A DNA stretch of 64,000 bases from Allobosea sp. (GTDB lineage: Bacteria > Pseudomonadota > Alphaproteobacteria > Rhizobiales > Beijerinckiaceae), in NCBI GenBank assembly GCA_024231975.1, contig JAAEQB010000071.1, forward strand, positions 1 through 64,000, written 5' to 3'. Position numbers and translations under genes: made by a program. This document shows positions 25,442-33,590 of the stretch, one piece after another. The notes beneath the pieces are model-generated. The model did no database searches and was not told the DNA's origin. It worked only from the letters and a program-made list of their open reading frames with translations. Positions within the stretch are counted from its first letter, which is position 1. Each line of letters begins with the position of its first letter.

Positions 25442-28400
25442 CGCGACCTGTCTCCATACTTTTGAACCTTTGAGTGCTCAGAACCCGGCCCCTTCTTATA
25501 ATTTCCTTTCCCGTATCTTTGATCAAGGAGCCGATCCGCAAACTCCTTTCCACTTTCGCCAGGCCGCGGCCGCTGGCCCGCCGCCCAACTTGGAATATCA
25601 CTTGCTTTTTCCTTTCCAGATTTCTTCGCCATGCAGAAGGCGATGATCTGCTGAACGCCGGCGCTTATGCCTCCTCCGAGCGTTGCGCAGGCCAGCGGAT
25701 TCGCGGCACAATAGGCAACAATCGGGATTGCCGGATTCAACCCCTCTGGATCGCTCCACATCTGCGGTGAACTGTTGGCATAGGCGTAGACGGATGGGCC
25801 ATCGACGAGGCCGAGCGGGTCGGGCTGCAGGTAGCGTCCGGTGGTCGGATCGTAGTGCCGGTGCCAGTTGTAGTGCAAGCCGGTTTCGAGCTGGAACCAT
25901 TGGCCGGGGAAGCGCGCGTCCAACGACGCTGAGCCGGTTATGCTGATGACCTCGCCATAGGGCCTGTACTGCGCATCCCAGACCAGCGTCTGGCTCTGGT
26001 CCGTCATCCTGATCGGCCGATCGAGATGGTCGGCATGGACATAGAGCGTCTGCGGGCTCGTGCTCACGTCGGCGATGACGGCGAGCGGTAGCGCGCGAGC
26101 CGCCATGTTCCGCTTCGGCCATTGCAACGAGGGCAGTTGCGTCCGCGCGGTCGGATCATTGTCGTTCTCGGCCGTGCCCAATCGGCCGGTCGCGAGATTG
26201 TCGTTCGCCGGCCGGCGCGTTGGGCCTCCCTCGACTTCGTAATCCTCGACCTCAAGCCAGACATATTCACGCAGGGTCGCGCCGGTCGCAGCATCCGCCT
26301 CCGCCAGCAGCCGACCCGCTGTGTCGTAGAGCATGTGGACCGTGCCTGAGGGCGTGGTGTTGCTCACCGCCCGGATCGCCAGGCGCTCCAGTCCGTCATA
26401 GGTGTAGGTGCCCTTCAGCGTCGTGCCGTCCAGCGCCTGCGCGAGCCTGCCTGCCGCATTGTGCGTGAAGGACCAGGTCGCACCGCCCTTGGCATCGCTC
26501 GTGACATTGCCGGCGGCATCATGGCCGAAGGTTCGGGTCACCGAGCCGTTGGTCGTGACCTGAGCAAGCCGGTTGGAGGCCGTGCCGTAGCTCGTCACCG
26601 CATCCGTGGTGACGCCGCCCTGGACCAGAGTTTCCTGCGTCCGGTTTCCCACCGCGTCGTAGAGATAATTGAGCTGGCCCCAGACGCCGGTGCCACTTTG
26701 GAGGCGCCGTGTCGGCGTGTAAGTGAAAGCCTGACTGGGGCTCGGCAAAACATCGTCCTGGATGTCGATCTGTATCAGATTGAGCCCGTCGAAGCCCCGT
26801 CCATAGGAGCGTTTCACGAGAGCCGTGCCGCTCACTGGGTCCTGCACCAGGATCTGCTGGAGTTCGTCGTCGGCCGAGAAACCTCGCGACAGGCTGAGGC
26901 CGTTGCCGAAGGTGAGCCCGCGGAGATCGCCGAAGGGCTGGTAGGTGACACCTGAAGCCAAGGTGGCAGGTGACGCACCGGCATTGAGGCGCGTCGTCAC
27001 GCCGCTGACACGCCCTGTCGCATCACGCCCGAACGCGACGATCCGGCCGGACGGATAGACGATCCGCGTCACCTTTTCCGATGTATCGTACTCATAGCCG
27101 ATCACATAGCTCTTGCCCGCGATGCTGCGCGTTTCGCTGAGGACATTGCCGCGCGCATCATAAATCCAGGCCGTGGTTCCGGAAGCGTCCGCCATTCCCG
27201 TCAGCCGTCCCTTGCCGCGATTGCCAGCAGTGACATCGTCATAGGTCAACGTCACGTTCTCGGCCGTTGCGGCCGGGTAGCTGCGGCTGGTCAGCCGGCC
27301 AGCATTGTCGAAGGCGTAGTCGGTGACGATGCCGCGCGCATCGGTCTTCTGCGTGATCAGCCCACGTTGGTCGCGCTGATAGACGACCGTGCCGCTGTCG
27401 GGCGAGGCCGCCTGAATCACTTCGCCGAACCCGTTGCGGATATAGGAGGTGGTGAGATTGCGGCCGTCCTTGTAGCTGGTGATCGCATCGACGCCGTTGC
27501 GCGCCACCTCGACCGCATGGTTGTCCTCGTCGGTCTCCTTGATCAGCCGGTTCAGCGCGTCGAAGGCATAGCCATAGATATTCGAGCGCGGGTCGGTCAC
27601 GGCGGTCACATTGTCGGTCTTGTCGTAGCCGAAGCGCCAGGCACTGCCGCTGGCGCCGAGACTGCGCAGCAGGCGGCCGAGCTCATCGAACACCTGGGTA
27701 CGGCTGAAAGTAGCCGAGCCACCCGAGGTCTTCCGTGTGATCGAGGTCGCGCCACCGAGCGCATCACGGACATAGGTGATCGTCTCGCCAATATTGTTGG
27801 CGACGAGAGTCAGGCGCCGCCCATCGTCGTAGGTGAAGTTCTGCCAGCTGCCGTTCGGCAAGGTGATGCGGGTGATCTGGCCGACACCGTCATAGGTAAA
27901 GCTGGTGACGGCCGAATTTCCGGTCGAATCCGTCGTCGTGGTCAGCAGGCGACCCCGAGCGTCATAAGTCAAAGCTGTCTTGATGCCGTTCGGATCGGTC
28001 ACCAGGGTCGGCTGGCCGCGCTCATTCACGGTATCGATCGTCGTGACGTGTCCGACTTCGTTCGTGACCGTCGAGACAAAGCCTTGCGGATTGTAGGTGT
28101 AGGTTACCGTATCGCCTGGGCCAGGCAACGGCCCGTCGGTGGTGAGGAGCAGGCCGGCTGTGCCATAGGTGAAGGTCCAAGCGCGCGTCTGGCCATTGGT
28201 GGAATAGGGAACGGTCTGGGTGGTCGTATCCGTCTGCGTCAGCGACGAAAGCTGACCGAGCGCGTTCCAGGCAAGATCGGTGGTGCGCCCGGGTTCGACG
28301 ATTTGAGTCTGCACATCCCAAAGCGGATGCCAACTCATCGTGGTGGTCGACGGCGTGGCGCTGCCAGAGCCCCGCGTGACAGATGTGGCTCGACCGCGGG

Positions 28401-29919
28401 CGTCGTTGACATAAGCTGTAACCCGCCCCTCCTCATCAGTTACCGACGCGACGAAGGAGTTGGCGTCATAGGTGAAGGATTGCGTGGATGAAGGGCAGTT
28501 CGCCGAGGCCTGCCCCTGGATCGAGGTCAGCCGCCGCGCTGAATTCTCGGCCAAGGCAAACCGATATTCCGTTTGCTTGGCGAGCGCATTCGCTATCGTA
28601 ACCTTGTTGCCCGTATCATCGAAGGTAAAGGTGGTGCTGTCAGCCCCTCCGGCATGCGTGCTCAGGGTAGCCCGGCCCTGCGCGTCATATGCCCAGGTCG
28701 CATAGCGAACGCCGCGTTCATCCGTGATGCCCGTCAGCAGGGTCGGATCGGCCGGATCCTCATAGTGATAGGTAAGTGTCGGGTTGTCCGCATCGGTACC
28801 GGCGGTGTCGTCCGGCAGAATGACCTTCTCCAGGACGTTTCTGGAGTTCCGCGCTTGAGAGAAATCCGTGCCCGGATACTGCGCTTCAAGCGCGGCGGTA
28901 TCGACGGTTGTCTTATAACGGTACTTATAGATGCGTGTTCCAACAGCATTGAGTTCGCTCAGATAGCCATGGCTATCGTATGAAAACGTCAGTGTGCGAC
29001 CAAGATTGTCAGAGACCACCGACCGGCGGCCATTTGCATCGTAAGTGATCGACTGTTGATATCCGCCTCGAAAACGGATCGTTGTCAGCTTCGCGGATTG
29101 ATCGAAGACGTAAGTTGTATCGCCATCAACGGTCAGCTCAATCCGATCCGTGAATTTTTCGACCTTTGTTCCGTTGCCGAGATTGCCAATCCACCACGCC
29201 ATATAGGCCGTCTCGAAGTAGAGTGGTTGTGCCCCCGAGGAGTTGATTTGAAACTGAAAATGGCGTCCATCGGGCAGTTGAAAATTGAACCGGCCAAAAT
29301 CCCAATACACCCAAAATGCCCTCGCATCAAAATTCGACAGCCACCTCATCCCGAGCGCCGAACGATCGCCGCCCTTGATGGAGAAGACATCTGGCGAGGA
29401 AAAAGAGCGCTTGAATTCCAACCCATTCGCGCCAGTCGTCGAAAAATCAAGGTCGGTCTGCGTTTTTCGACCGGTAAGTGTCCGAACCGGATTTCCTGCC
29501 ACCGACGCCGAGCAAGACCGATCTTTCGGGATATCGACTTCCTGTGCTCGGCGAACAAAATCAGCTGACAAACAAGCTGAGTTAAGACCTACCTGCCCGG
29601 GCGGACAAGTCCAAACAGCATAACCCCCGCCCATAAGATTTCCGCTGCTTGAATATCCATTTACACTGACCAAAGCGAGATTCCCACTCGCTCCGTAAGT
29701 GTATTCGCATGGGCCAAAGCGCGCAGGAGGGCCGTATATCGACATGAAATGCGCCATCGCGAGACCGCAGCCATCGCCATATACAGGGGTGGTCCCGCCT
29801 CCGGCGAGCCAATACCCTTGTGCGCGAGCAGGAGCGGCGCCGATCGTCACGCTTCCCACGAGAATTGTCGCTGCGATCAGAGCCAATCGGAAAAGGCCCC
29901 GCACTGTACTCCCTCGCAT
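25438..29919 (-). CDS. Secreted Rhs/YD-repeat polymorphic toxin
   Basis: A 1493-residue protein. A Sec signal peptide (cleavage near APARAQG, residue 34) precedes a Cys-containing N-terminal region. Then DUF6531 starts at GNPVRTLTGRKTQTDLDFS, followed by dozens of YD/Rhs repeats (TYDANGR, YAFDALNRLIKE, FTYDGVGQITRI) forming the shell. The core ends with FPGQWFQLETGLHYNWHRHYDPTTGRYLQPDPLGLVDG and DPEGLNP. The tip (about 100 residues) has a hydrophobic patch, then SWAAGQRPRPGESGKEFADRL and KKGPGSEHSKVQKYGDR, a tip seen in other polymorphic toxins. No VgrG, PAAR or T6SS gene is nearby. The target is unknown. Confidence 0.88.
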   Translation of the reverse strand: MRGSTVRGLFRLALIAATILVGSVTIGAAPARAQGYWLAGGGTTPVYGDGCGLAMAHFMSIYGPPARFGPCEYTYGASGNLALVSVNGYSSSGNLMGGGYAVWTCPPGQVGLNSACLSADFVRRAQEVDIPKDRSCSASVAGNPVRTLTGRKTQTDLDFSTTGANGLEFKRSFSSPDVFSIKGGDRSALGMRWLSNFDARAFWVYWDFGRFNFQLPDGRHFQFQINSSGAQPLYFETAYMAWWIGNLGNGTKVEKFTDRIELTVDGDTTYVFDQSAKLTTIRFRGGYQQSITYDANGRRSVVSDNLGRTLTFSYDSHGYLSELNAVGTRIYKYRYKTTVDTAALEAQYPGTDFSQARNSRNVLEKVILPDDTAGTDADNPTLTYHYEDPADPTLLTGITDERGVRYATWAYDAQGRATLSTHAGGADSTTFTFDDTGNKVTIANALAKQTEYRFALAENSARRLTSIQGQASANCPSSTQSFTYDANSFVASVTDEEGRVTAYVNDARGRATSVTRGSGSATPSTTTMSWHPLWDVQTQIVEPGRTTDLAWNALGQLSSLTQTDTTTQTVPYSTNGQTRAWTFTYGTAGLLLTTDGPLPGPGDTVTYTYNPQGFVSTVTNEVGHVTTIDTVNERGQPTLVTDPNGIKTALTYDARGRLLTTTTDSTGNSAVTSFTYDGVGQITRITLPNGSWQNFTYDDGRRLTLVANNIGETITYVRDALGGATSITRKTSGGSATFSRTQVFDELGRLLRSLGASGSAWRFGYDKTDNVTAVTDPRSNIYGYAFDALNRLIKETDEDNHAVEVARNGVDAITSYKDGRNLTTSYIRNGFGEVIQAASPDSGTVVYQRDQRGLITQKTDARGIVTDYAFDNAGRLTSRSYPAATAENVTLTYDDVTAGNRGKGRLTGMADASGTTAWIYDARGNVLSETRSIAGKSYVIGYEYDTSEKVTRIVYPSGRIVAFGRDATGRVSGVTTRLNAGASPATLASGVTYQPFGDLRGLTFGNGLSLSRGFSADDELQQILVQDPVSGTALVKRSYGRGFDGLNLIQIDIQDDVLPSPSQAFTYTPTRRLQSGTGVWGQLNYLYDAVGNRTQETLVQGGVTTDAVTSYGTASNRLAQVTTNGSVTRTFGHDAAGNVTSDAKGGATWSFTHNAAGRLAQALDGTTLKGTYTYDGLERLAIRAVSNTTPSGTVHMLYDTAGRLLAEADAATGATLREYVWLEVEDYEVEGGPTRRPANDNLATGRLGTAENDNDPTARTQLPSLQWPKRNMAARALPLAVIADVSTSPQTLYVHADHLDRPIRMTDQSQTLVWDAQYRPYGEVISITGSASLDARFPGQWFQLETGLHYNWHRHYDPTTGRYLQPDPLGLVDGPSVYAYANSSPQMWSDPEGLNPAIPIVAYCAANPLACATLGGGISAGVQQIIAFCMAKKSGKEKASDIPSWAAGQRPRPGESGKEFADRLLDQRYGKGNYKKGPGSEHSKVQKYGDRSR

Positions 29920-29961
29920 GCGACCATCCCCTGCATCTGGCTCATGGACTAAACCATAAGC

Positions 29962-29979
29962 TGCAACGGGAGTGTTGCA
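29962..29979. promoter_or_regulatory. Inverted repeat upstream of the Rhs gene
   Basis: TGCAAC, six-base spacer, GTTGCA: a perfect repeat 43 bases upstream of the Rhs start. It could be an operator for Rhs or part of a bidirectional control region. No run of T follows, so a terminator is less likely. Confidence 0.35.
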
Positions 29980-30040
29980 AGGACATGTCAGTAGCGGCGC
30001 ACCGGAGGCCGCCCCGTGATTTCCGCTTGAGCGAGAGTAT

Positions 30041-30062
30041 GGTATTCCATAATATGATATTA
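30041..30062. promoter_or_regulatory. GntR-type operator candidate before the TctC gene
   Basis: Contains GGTATTCCATAATATGATAT. It shares the CCATAATAT core, followed by an ATT-containing segment, with two other sites in this cluster (31199-31212 and 32175-32197). It lies about 80-100 bases before the TctC start, where a GntR-family regulator could act. Confidence 0.5.
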
Positions 30063-30143
30063 GATCCTGCGCGCAGAGCTACCTCCGCGCACCCAAAAAG
30101 GCACGCCTACCACGCTGGGCATTCAACACTGGGGAGGATGACC

Positions 30144-31118
30144 ATGCGCGGCTTTGCTATGACGGCTGCACTGGCCTTGCTGGCTGCGATCGGTTCGGGC
30201 CCGTCGCCGGCCAAGGCGGAATATCCCGAGCGGCCGATCAGGCTGGTAGTGCCGTATGCGGCCGGCGGCTCGTCGGACATCGTCGGCCGCCTTTTCGCCG
30301 AGCGGCTGGAGAAGAAGCTCGGCCAACCCGTCGTGATCGAGAATGCCGGTGGTGCAGGTGGCGCCGTCGGCGCGCAACGAGTGGTGGCGGCGGAGGCCGA
30401 CGGCTACACGCTCCTGATCGGCTCCGGCTCAGAGATCCTGATCCGCAAGCTGCTTCAGCCGACCCCTTACGACGGGCTGAAGGATTTGAGTTCGATCGCG
30501 ATGATCGGCACGGGCCCGATGGTGCTCGTCGGCAAGCCTTTGCTCTCCGCCGCGGCGCTTCCCGACGTGCTCGCACTCGCAAAAGCCAAGCCCGACACCC
30601 TGTCCTATGGCAGCGCCGGCGCCGGCACGTTCATGCATCTGGTCGGCGAAGCCGTGAAATCGCACACGAGCACGCAGATTCGTCATGTCGCCTATCGCGG
30701 CGCCGCGCCACTGATGACCGATGTCATCGCTGGCCATGTCGAGCTCGGGGTCGCCTCGCTCGCCTCGGCGCTCCCCTTCATCAAGGGCGGCCAGGCGCGA
30801 GCCTATGCGATCAGCTCGAGCAGCCGTGTCGCGTTCGCACCGGACATTCCCGCCCTCGCGGAGTTTCCGGGGCTGGGCGGATTCGAGCTCGATCTCTGGA
30901 TCGGGCTGTTCGGGCCGGCCAAGCTGCCTGCCGCGATCGTCGACAGGCTGCGCACAGCGACTGATCAGATCCTCGACGACCCCGGGCTAAAGGCGAAACT
31001 GTCGGATCAGGCCATCGTCACTCGCAAACTATCCGGACCGGATCTCGCGACGTTCCTGCTGGACGCGAACGAAAAGTACCGGACGATCATCCGCGATGGC
31101 GCGATCCGGATCGAGTAG
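30144..31118 (+). CDS. TctC/Bug-family periplasmic binding protein
   Basis: A 324-residue protein. The ATG at 30144 has GGGGAGG six bases upstream, so it is preferred to the ATG at 30138. A signal peptide (MRGFAMTAALALLAAIGSG, cut near AKAEYP) leads into the Bug fold: YPERPIRLVVPYAAGGSSDIVGRLFAERL, VIENAGGAGGAVGAQRV, LSYGSAGAGTFMHLVGE and HVAYRGAAPLMTDVIAGHVEL. It binds a small carboxylate-like ligand. No TctA or TctB genes are next to it, so it works with a distant permease or as a sensor. An operator-like motif precedes it. Confidence 0.88.
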   Translation: MRGFAMTAALALLAAIGSGPSPAKAEYPERPIRLVVPYAAGGSSDIVGRLFAERLEKKLGQPVVIENAGGAGGAVGAQRVVAAEADGYTLLIGSGSEILIRKLLQPTPYDGLKDLSSIAMIGTGPMVLVGKPLLSAAALPDVLALAKAKPDTLSYGSAGAGTFMHLVGEAVKSHTSTQIRHVAYRGAAPLMTDVIAGHVELGVASLASALPFIKGGQARAYAISSSSRVAFAPDIPALAEFPGLGGFELDLWIGLFGPAKLPAAIVDRLRTATDQILDDPGLKAKLSDQAIVTRKLSGPDLATFLLDANEKYRTIIRDGAIRIE

Positions 31119-31198
31119 CGGGCGCCGCGCCGTCAGCAAACGACATTGCTGCCGCGGGTTGATCGGGCGCCGGGCAAAGGCTAGGCAGCGCTGGTAGG

Positions 31199-31212
31199 CC
31201 ATAATATCGAAT
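31199..31212. promoter_or_regulatory. GntR-type operator candidate at the regulator's own promoter
   Basis: CCATAATATCGAAT, sharing the core of the sites at 30041 and 32175, ends nine bases before the GntR start codon. That position suits autorepression. Confidence 0.45.
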
Positions 31213-31221
31213 GGGGCGCAG

Positions 31222-31950
31222 ATGCTCCCTTCGCGAGATGACGAGGCACGCATGGCGGGCGCCTTCACCACCGAAGCCATCCGGGTCGAGCGCCCCAACA
31301 AGACCTTGCGGGAGCTGACTCTCGACAAGGTGCGCGACGCCATCACCAGCGGCTATTTTCGCCCGGGCGACCGGCTCGTCGAGCGCGATCTCTGTGCCCA
31401 GCTCGGCGTCAGCCGCACCGTCGTCCGTGAAGTGTTGCGGCATCTGGAAACCGAAGGGCTCGTCACCAACCTGGCCAATCGCGGGCCGACCGTCGCGGAG
31501 CTCGATGCCGACGAGGCACGGCAGATCTACGAGATCCGCGGCGCTCTCGAAGGCATGGCGGCCCGGCAATGTGCGGAGCGAGGCGATGCCGGCCTGCCCG
31601 ATCGCTTGGCAGAGACGCTCGCCGCCATCGTGAAGGCCTACCGGGACAAGGACATGGCCGGCGTCCTCGGCAGGACGACGGACTTCTACGAGCTTCTCTT
31701 CAACAGCGTCGGGCTGAATGTCGCCTGGGATATCGAGAAGCAGCTCACCGGGCGCATCAATCATCTGCGCTCGATGACCATCCGGACCGAGAGGCGCGCC
31801 GTCGACGGTCCCGCCCGCATGAGCTCGATCATCGAGGCCATCCGCAACAAGGATGGCGAGGCGGCCCAGGCTGCGGCCATCGCCCATGTCGAGAGCGCCT
31901 GCCGCATCGCCATAAGCCTGCTCGAAGCCGAACGCGGCGCGCGCGACTGA
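31222..31950 (+). CDS. GntR-family regulator (FCD effector domain)
   Basis: A 242-residue FadR-subfamily regulator. The winged HTH (about 27-90) contains KVRDAITSGYFRPGDRLVERDLCAQLGVSRTVVREVLRHLETEGLV. The all-helical FCD domain starts at YEIRGALEGMAARQCAE. FCD members bind small carboxylates using metal-binding histidines. The ATG at 31252 is an alternative start. It sits between the TctC gene and the catabolic operon, and the three similar AT-rich motifs around it are its likely sites. Confidence 0.88.
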   Translation: MLPSRDDEARMAGAFTTEAIRVERPNKTLRELTLDKVRDAITSGYFRPGDRLVERDLCAQLGVSRTVVREVLRHLETEGLVTNLANRGPTVAELDADEARQIYEIRGALEGMAARQCAERGDAGLPDRLAETLAAIVKAYRDKDMAGVLGRTTDFYELLFNSVGLNVAWDIEKQLTGRINHLRSMTIRTERRAVDGPARMSSIIEAIRNKDGEAAQAAAIAHVESACRIAISLLEAERGARD

Positions 31951-32121
31951 CGGTCCAGCGGCAGCTTGCATCCTCGCCTCGGTTATCCAGTCACAGGGAT
32001 CGTGGCCCATCGTAGTCGGCGAGCTTTCACGAGCGCCTGCCCCGCTCGCGCGCTGGTGGTGAAGACGTGCAGGCCGCCACGGGCTTGCGGCCGATCAGCC
32101 GAATATCCACATAAGTGATTG

Positions 32122-32135
32122 AAATAGCGCTATTT
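32122..32135. promoter_or_regulatory. Perfect 14-base palindrome in the catabolic promoter region
   Basis: AAATAGCGCTATTT lies 40 bases upstream of the GntR-like site and 81 bases before the DUF1185 start, within a 265-base gap (31951-32215) that contains no gene. It differs from the GntR motif and could be a second regulator's site. Confidence 0.4.
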
Positions 32136-32174
32136 TCACACGCCGTCATTTTGACGCTTGACGCCTCGCATTTT

Positions 32175-32197
32175 GGAATACCATAATATCGTATTCC
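32175..32197. promoter_or_regulatory. Strong inverted repeat, GntR operator candidate for the catabolic operon
   Basis: Perfect seven-base arms GGAATAC and GTATTCC flank a nine-base centre CATAATATC. It ends 18 bases before the DUF1185 start codon, overlapping where the promoter or ribosome site would be. The core is shared with the sites at 30041 and 31199. Confidence 0.6.
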
Positions 32198-32215
32198 ATT
32201 TTTGGGGCTGGCTCG

Positions 32216-32818
32216 ATGGGCATTCAAATCCGCAAGACGTCGCTTCACGTCGAGACGACGCTGATCGAGGGCGGCAGGGCGGCCCCAAGGCCACTGGTGC
32301 TGCACGCGGCGATCGCCGTGGTGAAGAACCCCTGGGCGGGGCGCGGCTTCGTCGAGGACCTGAAGCCGGAGATCCATGCCGTCGCGCCGATGCTCGGCGA
32401 GCTTCTGACCGGCATGATCCTGAAGTCGGTCGGCTCGGGCGAGCTCGTCGAAGGCTATGGCAAGGCGGCGGTAGTCGGGCTCGACGGCGAGGTCGAGCAT
32501 GCCTCGGCGCTGATCCATACGCTGCGCTTCGGCAACCATTACCGCACAGCCGTCGGCGCCAAATCCTATCTCGCCTTCTGCAATACGCGCGGTCCCGCCA
32601 ATGCGCCGGTGATGATCCCACTGATGGACAAGAACGACGAGGGCCGGCGCTCGCACTACCTGACGATCCAGACCGCCATCGCCGATGCCCCGGCCGCCGA
32701 CGAGATCCTCGTCGCGCTCGGCGCCTCCGTCGGCGGGCGCCCGCATCACCGGATCGGCGACCGCTATCAGGACCTCAAGGATCTGGGCCATGACGTCAGC
32801 AACCCTGCTGCGGTCTAG
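32216..32818 (+). CDS. DUF1185 (amino acid synthesis family) protein
   Basis: A 200-residue protein of PF06684, a family with a chorismate-mutase-like fold known from structures and no firmly assigned reaction. Recognisable blocks are VVKNPWAGRGFVEDLKPEI, YGKAAVVGLDGEVEHASALIHT, SYLAFCNTRGPANAPVMIPLMDKNDEGRRSHYLTIQ and GRPHHRIGDRYQDL. Conserved His and Lys suggest an enzyme. It is the first gene of the operon behind the strongest GntR-like site, so it probably acts on the pathway's own intermediate. The hydrolase gene starts inside its last 29 bases. Confidence 0.85.
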   Translation: MGIQIRKTSLHVETTLIEGGRAAPRPLVLHAAIAVVKNPWAGRGFVEDLKPEIHAVAPMLGELLTGMILKSVGSGELVEGYGKAAVVGLDGEVEHASALIHTLRFGNHYRTAVGAKSYLAFCNTRGPANAPVMIPLMDKNDEGRRSHYLTIQTAIADAPAADEILVALGASVGGRPHHRIGDRYQDLKDLGHDVSNPAAV

Positions 32819-33590
32819 GACCGTCGGCGGCACGACCTATCAGGAGGCCGGCAGCGGCGAGCCGCTAATCCTGATCCATGGCGTCGGCATGCGGCTCGAG
32901 GCCTGGGAGCCGCAACTGCGCGGGCTCTCCGATCTGCGCCGCGTCATCGCCGTCGACATGCCCGGCCATGGTGGCAGCGAGCGTCTGCCGCATGGCGCAC
33001 GGCTTCCGGAATTCGTCGCCTGGTTCGGCCGCTTCCTCGATGATCTCGGCCTCGCCAGCGTCGCGGTCGCCGGCCATTCGATGGGCGCCCTGATCGCCGG
33101 CGGCGCTGCCGCCACCTACGGCGCACGCATCGATCGGGTCGCGCTGCTCAACGGCGTCTACCGGCGCGGCCCCAAGGCTCGTGCCGCGGTCGTCGCCCGC
33201 TCGCGCGAGATCGATACTGGCCAAGTCGATCTTGCGGCACCGCTCGCGCGCTGGTTCTCGGCCTCGGAGGTCGGCAGCGAACCCTATGCGCTGGTGCGCG
33301 ACTGGCTCGCCGGCGTCGACGTCGCAGGCTATGGCACCGCCTATGCGGCCTTCGCCGAGGGCGACGACGTCTATGCCGATGCCTGGCCCAAGGTGAACTG
33401 CCCGGCGCTGTTCCTCACCGGCGAGCACGACCCGAACTCGACCCCAGAGATGTCGCGCGCCATGGCCGCGGCGGCACCGCGCGGCGAGGCGGTGATCGTG
33501 ACCGGGCACCGCCACATGGTGAACCTGACGGCGCCGGAGCTCGTGAATACCGCTCTCGAGGCCTGGCTCGACGGAAGGAGGGCGGCATGA
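32790..33590 (+). CDS. Alpha/beta-fold hydrolase
   Basis: A 266-residue hydrolase starting at the ATG at 32790, overlapping DUF1185 by 29 bases. Motifs are ILIHGVGM (oxyanion), nucleophile elbow GHSMG (Ser97), the acid in LTGEHDPNS and the His in VTGHRHMVN. It may hydrolyse an ester, amide, imine or enol-lactone formed after ring oxidation. In this gene context a C-N or C-C bond hydrolase such as those used in heterocycle breakdown is plausible, but the substrate cannot be told from sequence. It overlaps the flavin reductase gene by 4 bases. Confidence 0.87.
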   Translation: MTSATLLRSRTVGGTTYQEAGSGEPLILIHGVGMRLEAWEPQLRGLSDLRRVIAVDMPGHGGSERLPHGARLPEFVAWFGRFLDDLGLASVAVAGHSMGALIAGGAAATYGARIDRVALLNGVYRRGPKARAAVVARSREIDTGQVDLAAPLARWFSASEVGSEPYALVRDWLAGVDVAGYGTAYAAFAEGDDVYADAWPKVNCPALFLTGEHDPNSTPEMSRAMAAAAPRGEAVIVTGHRHMVNLTAPELVNTALEAWLDGRRAA

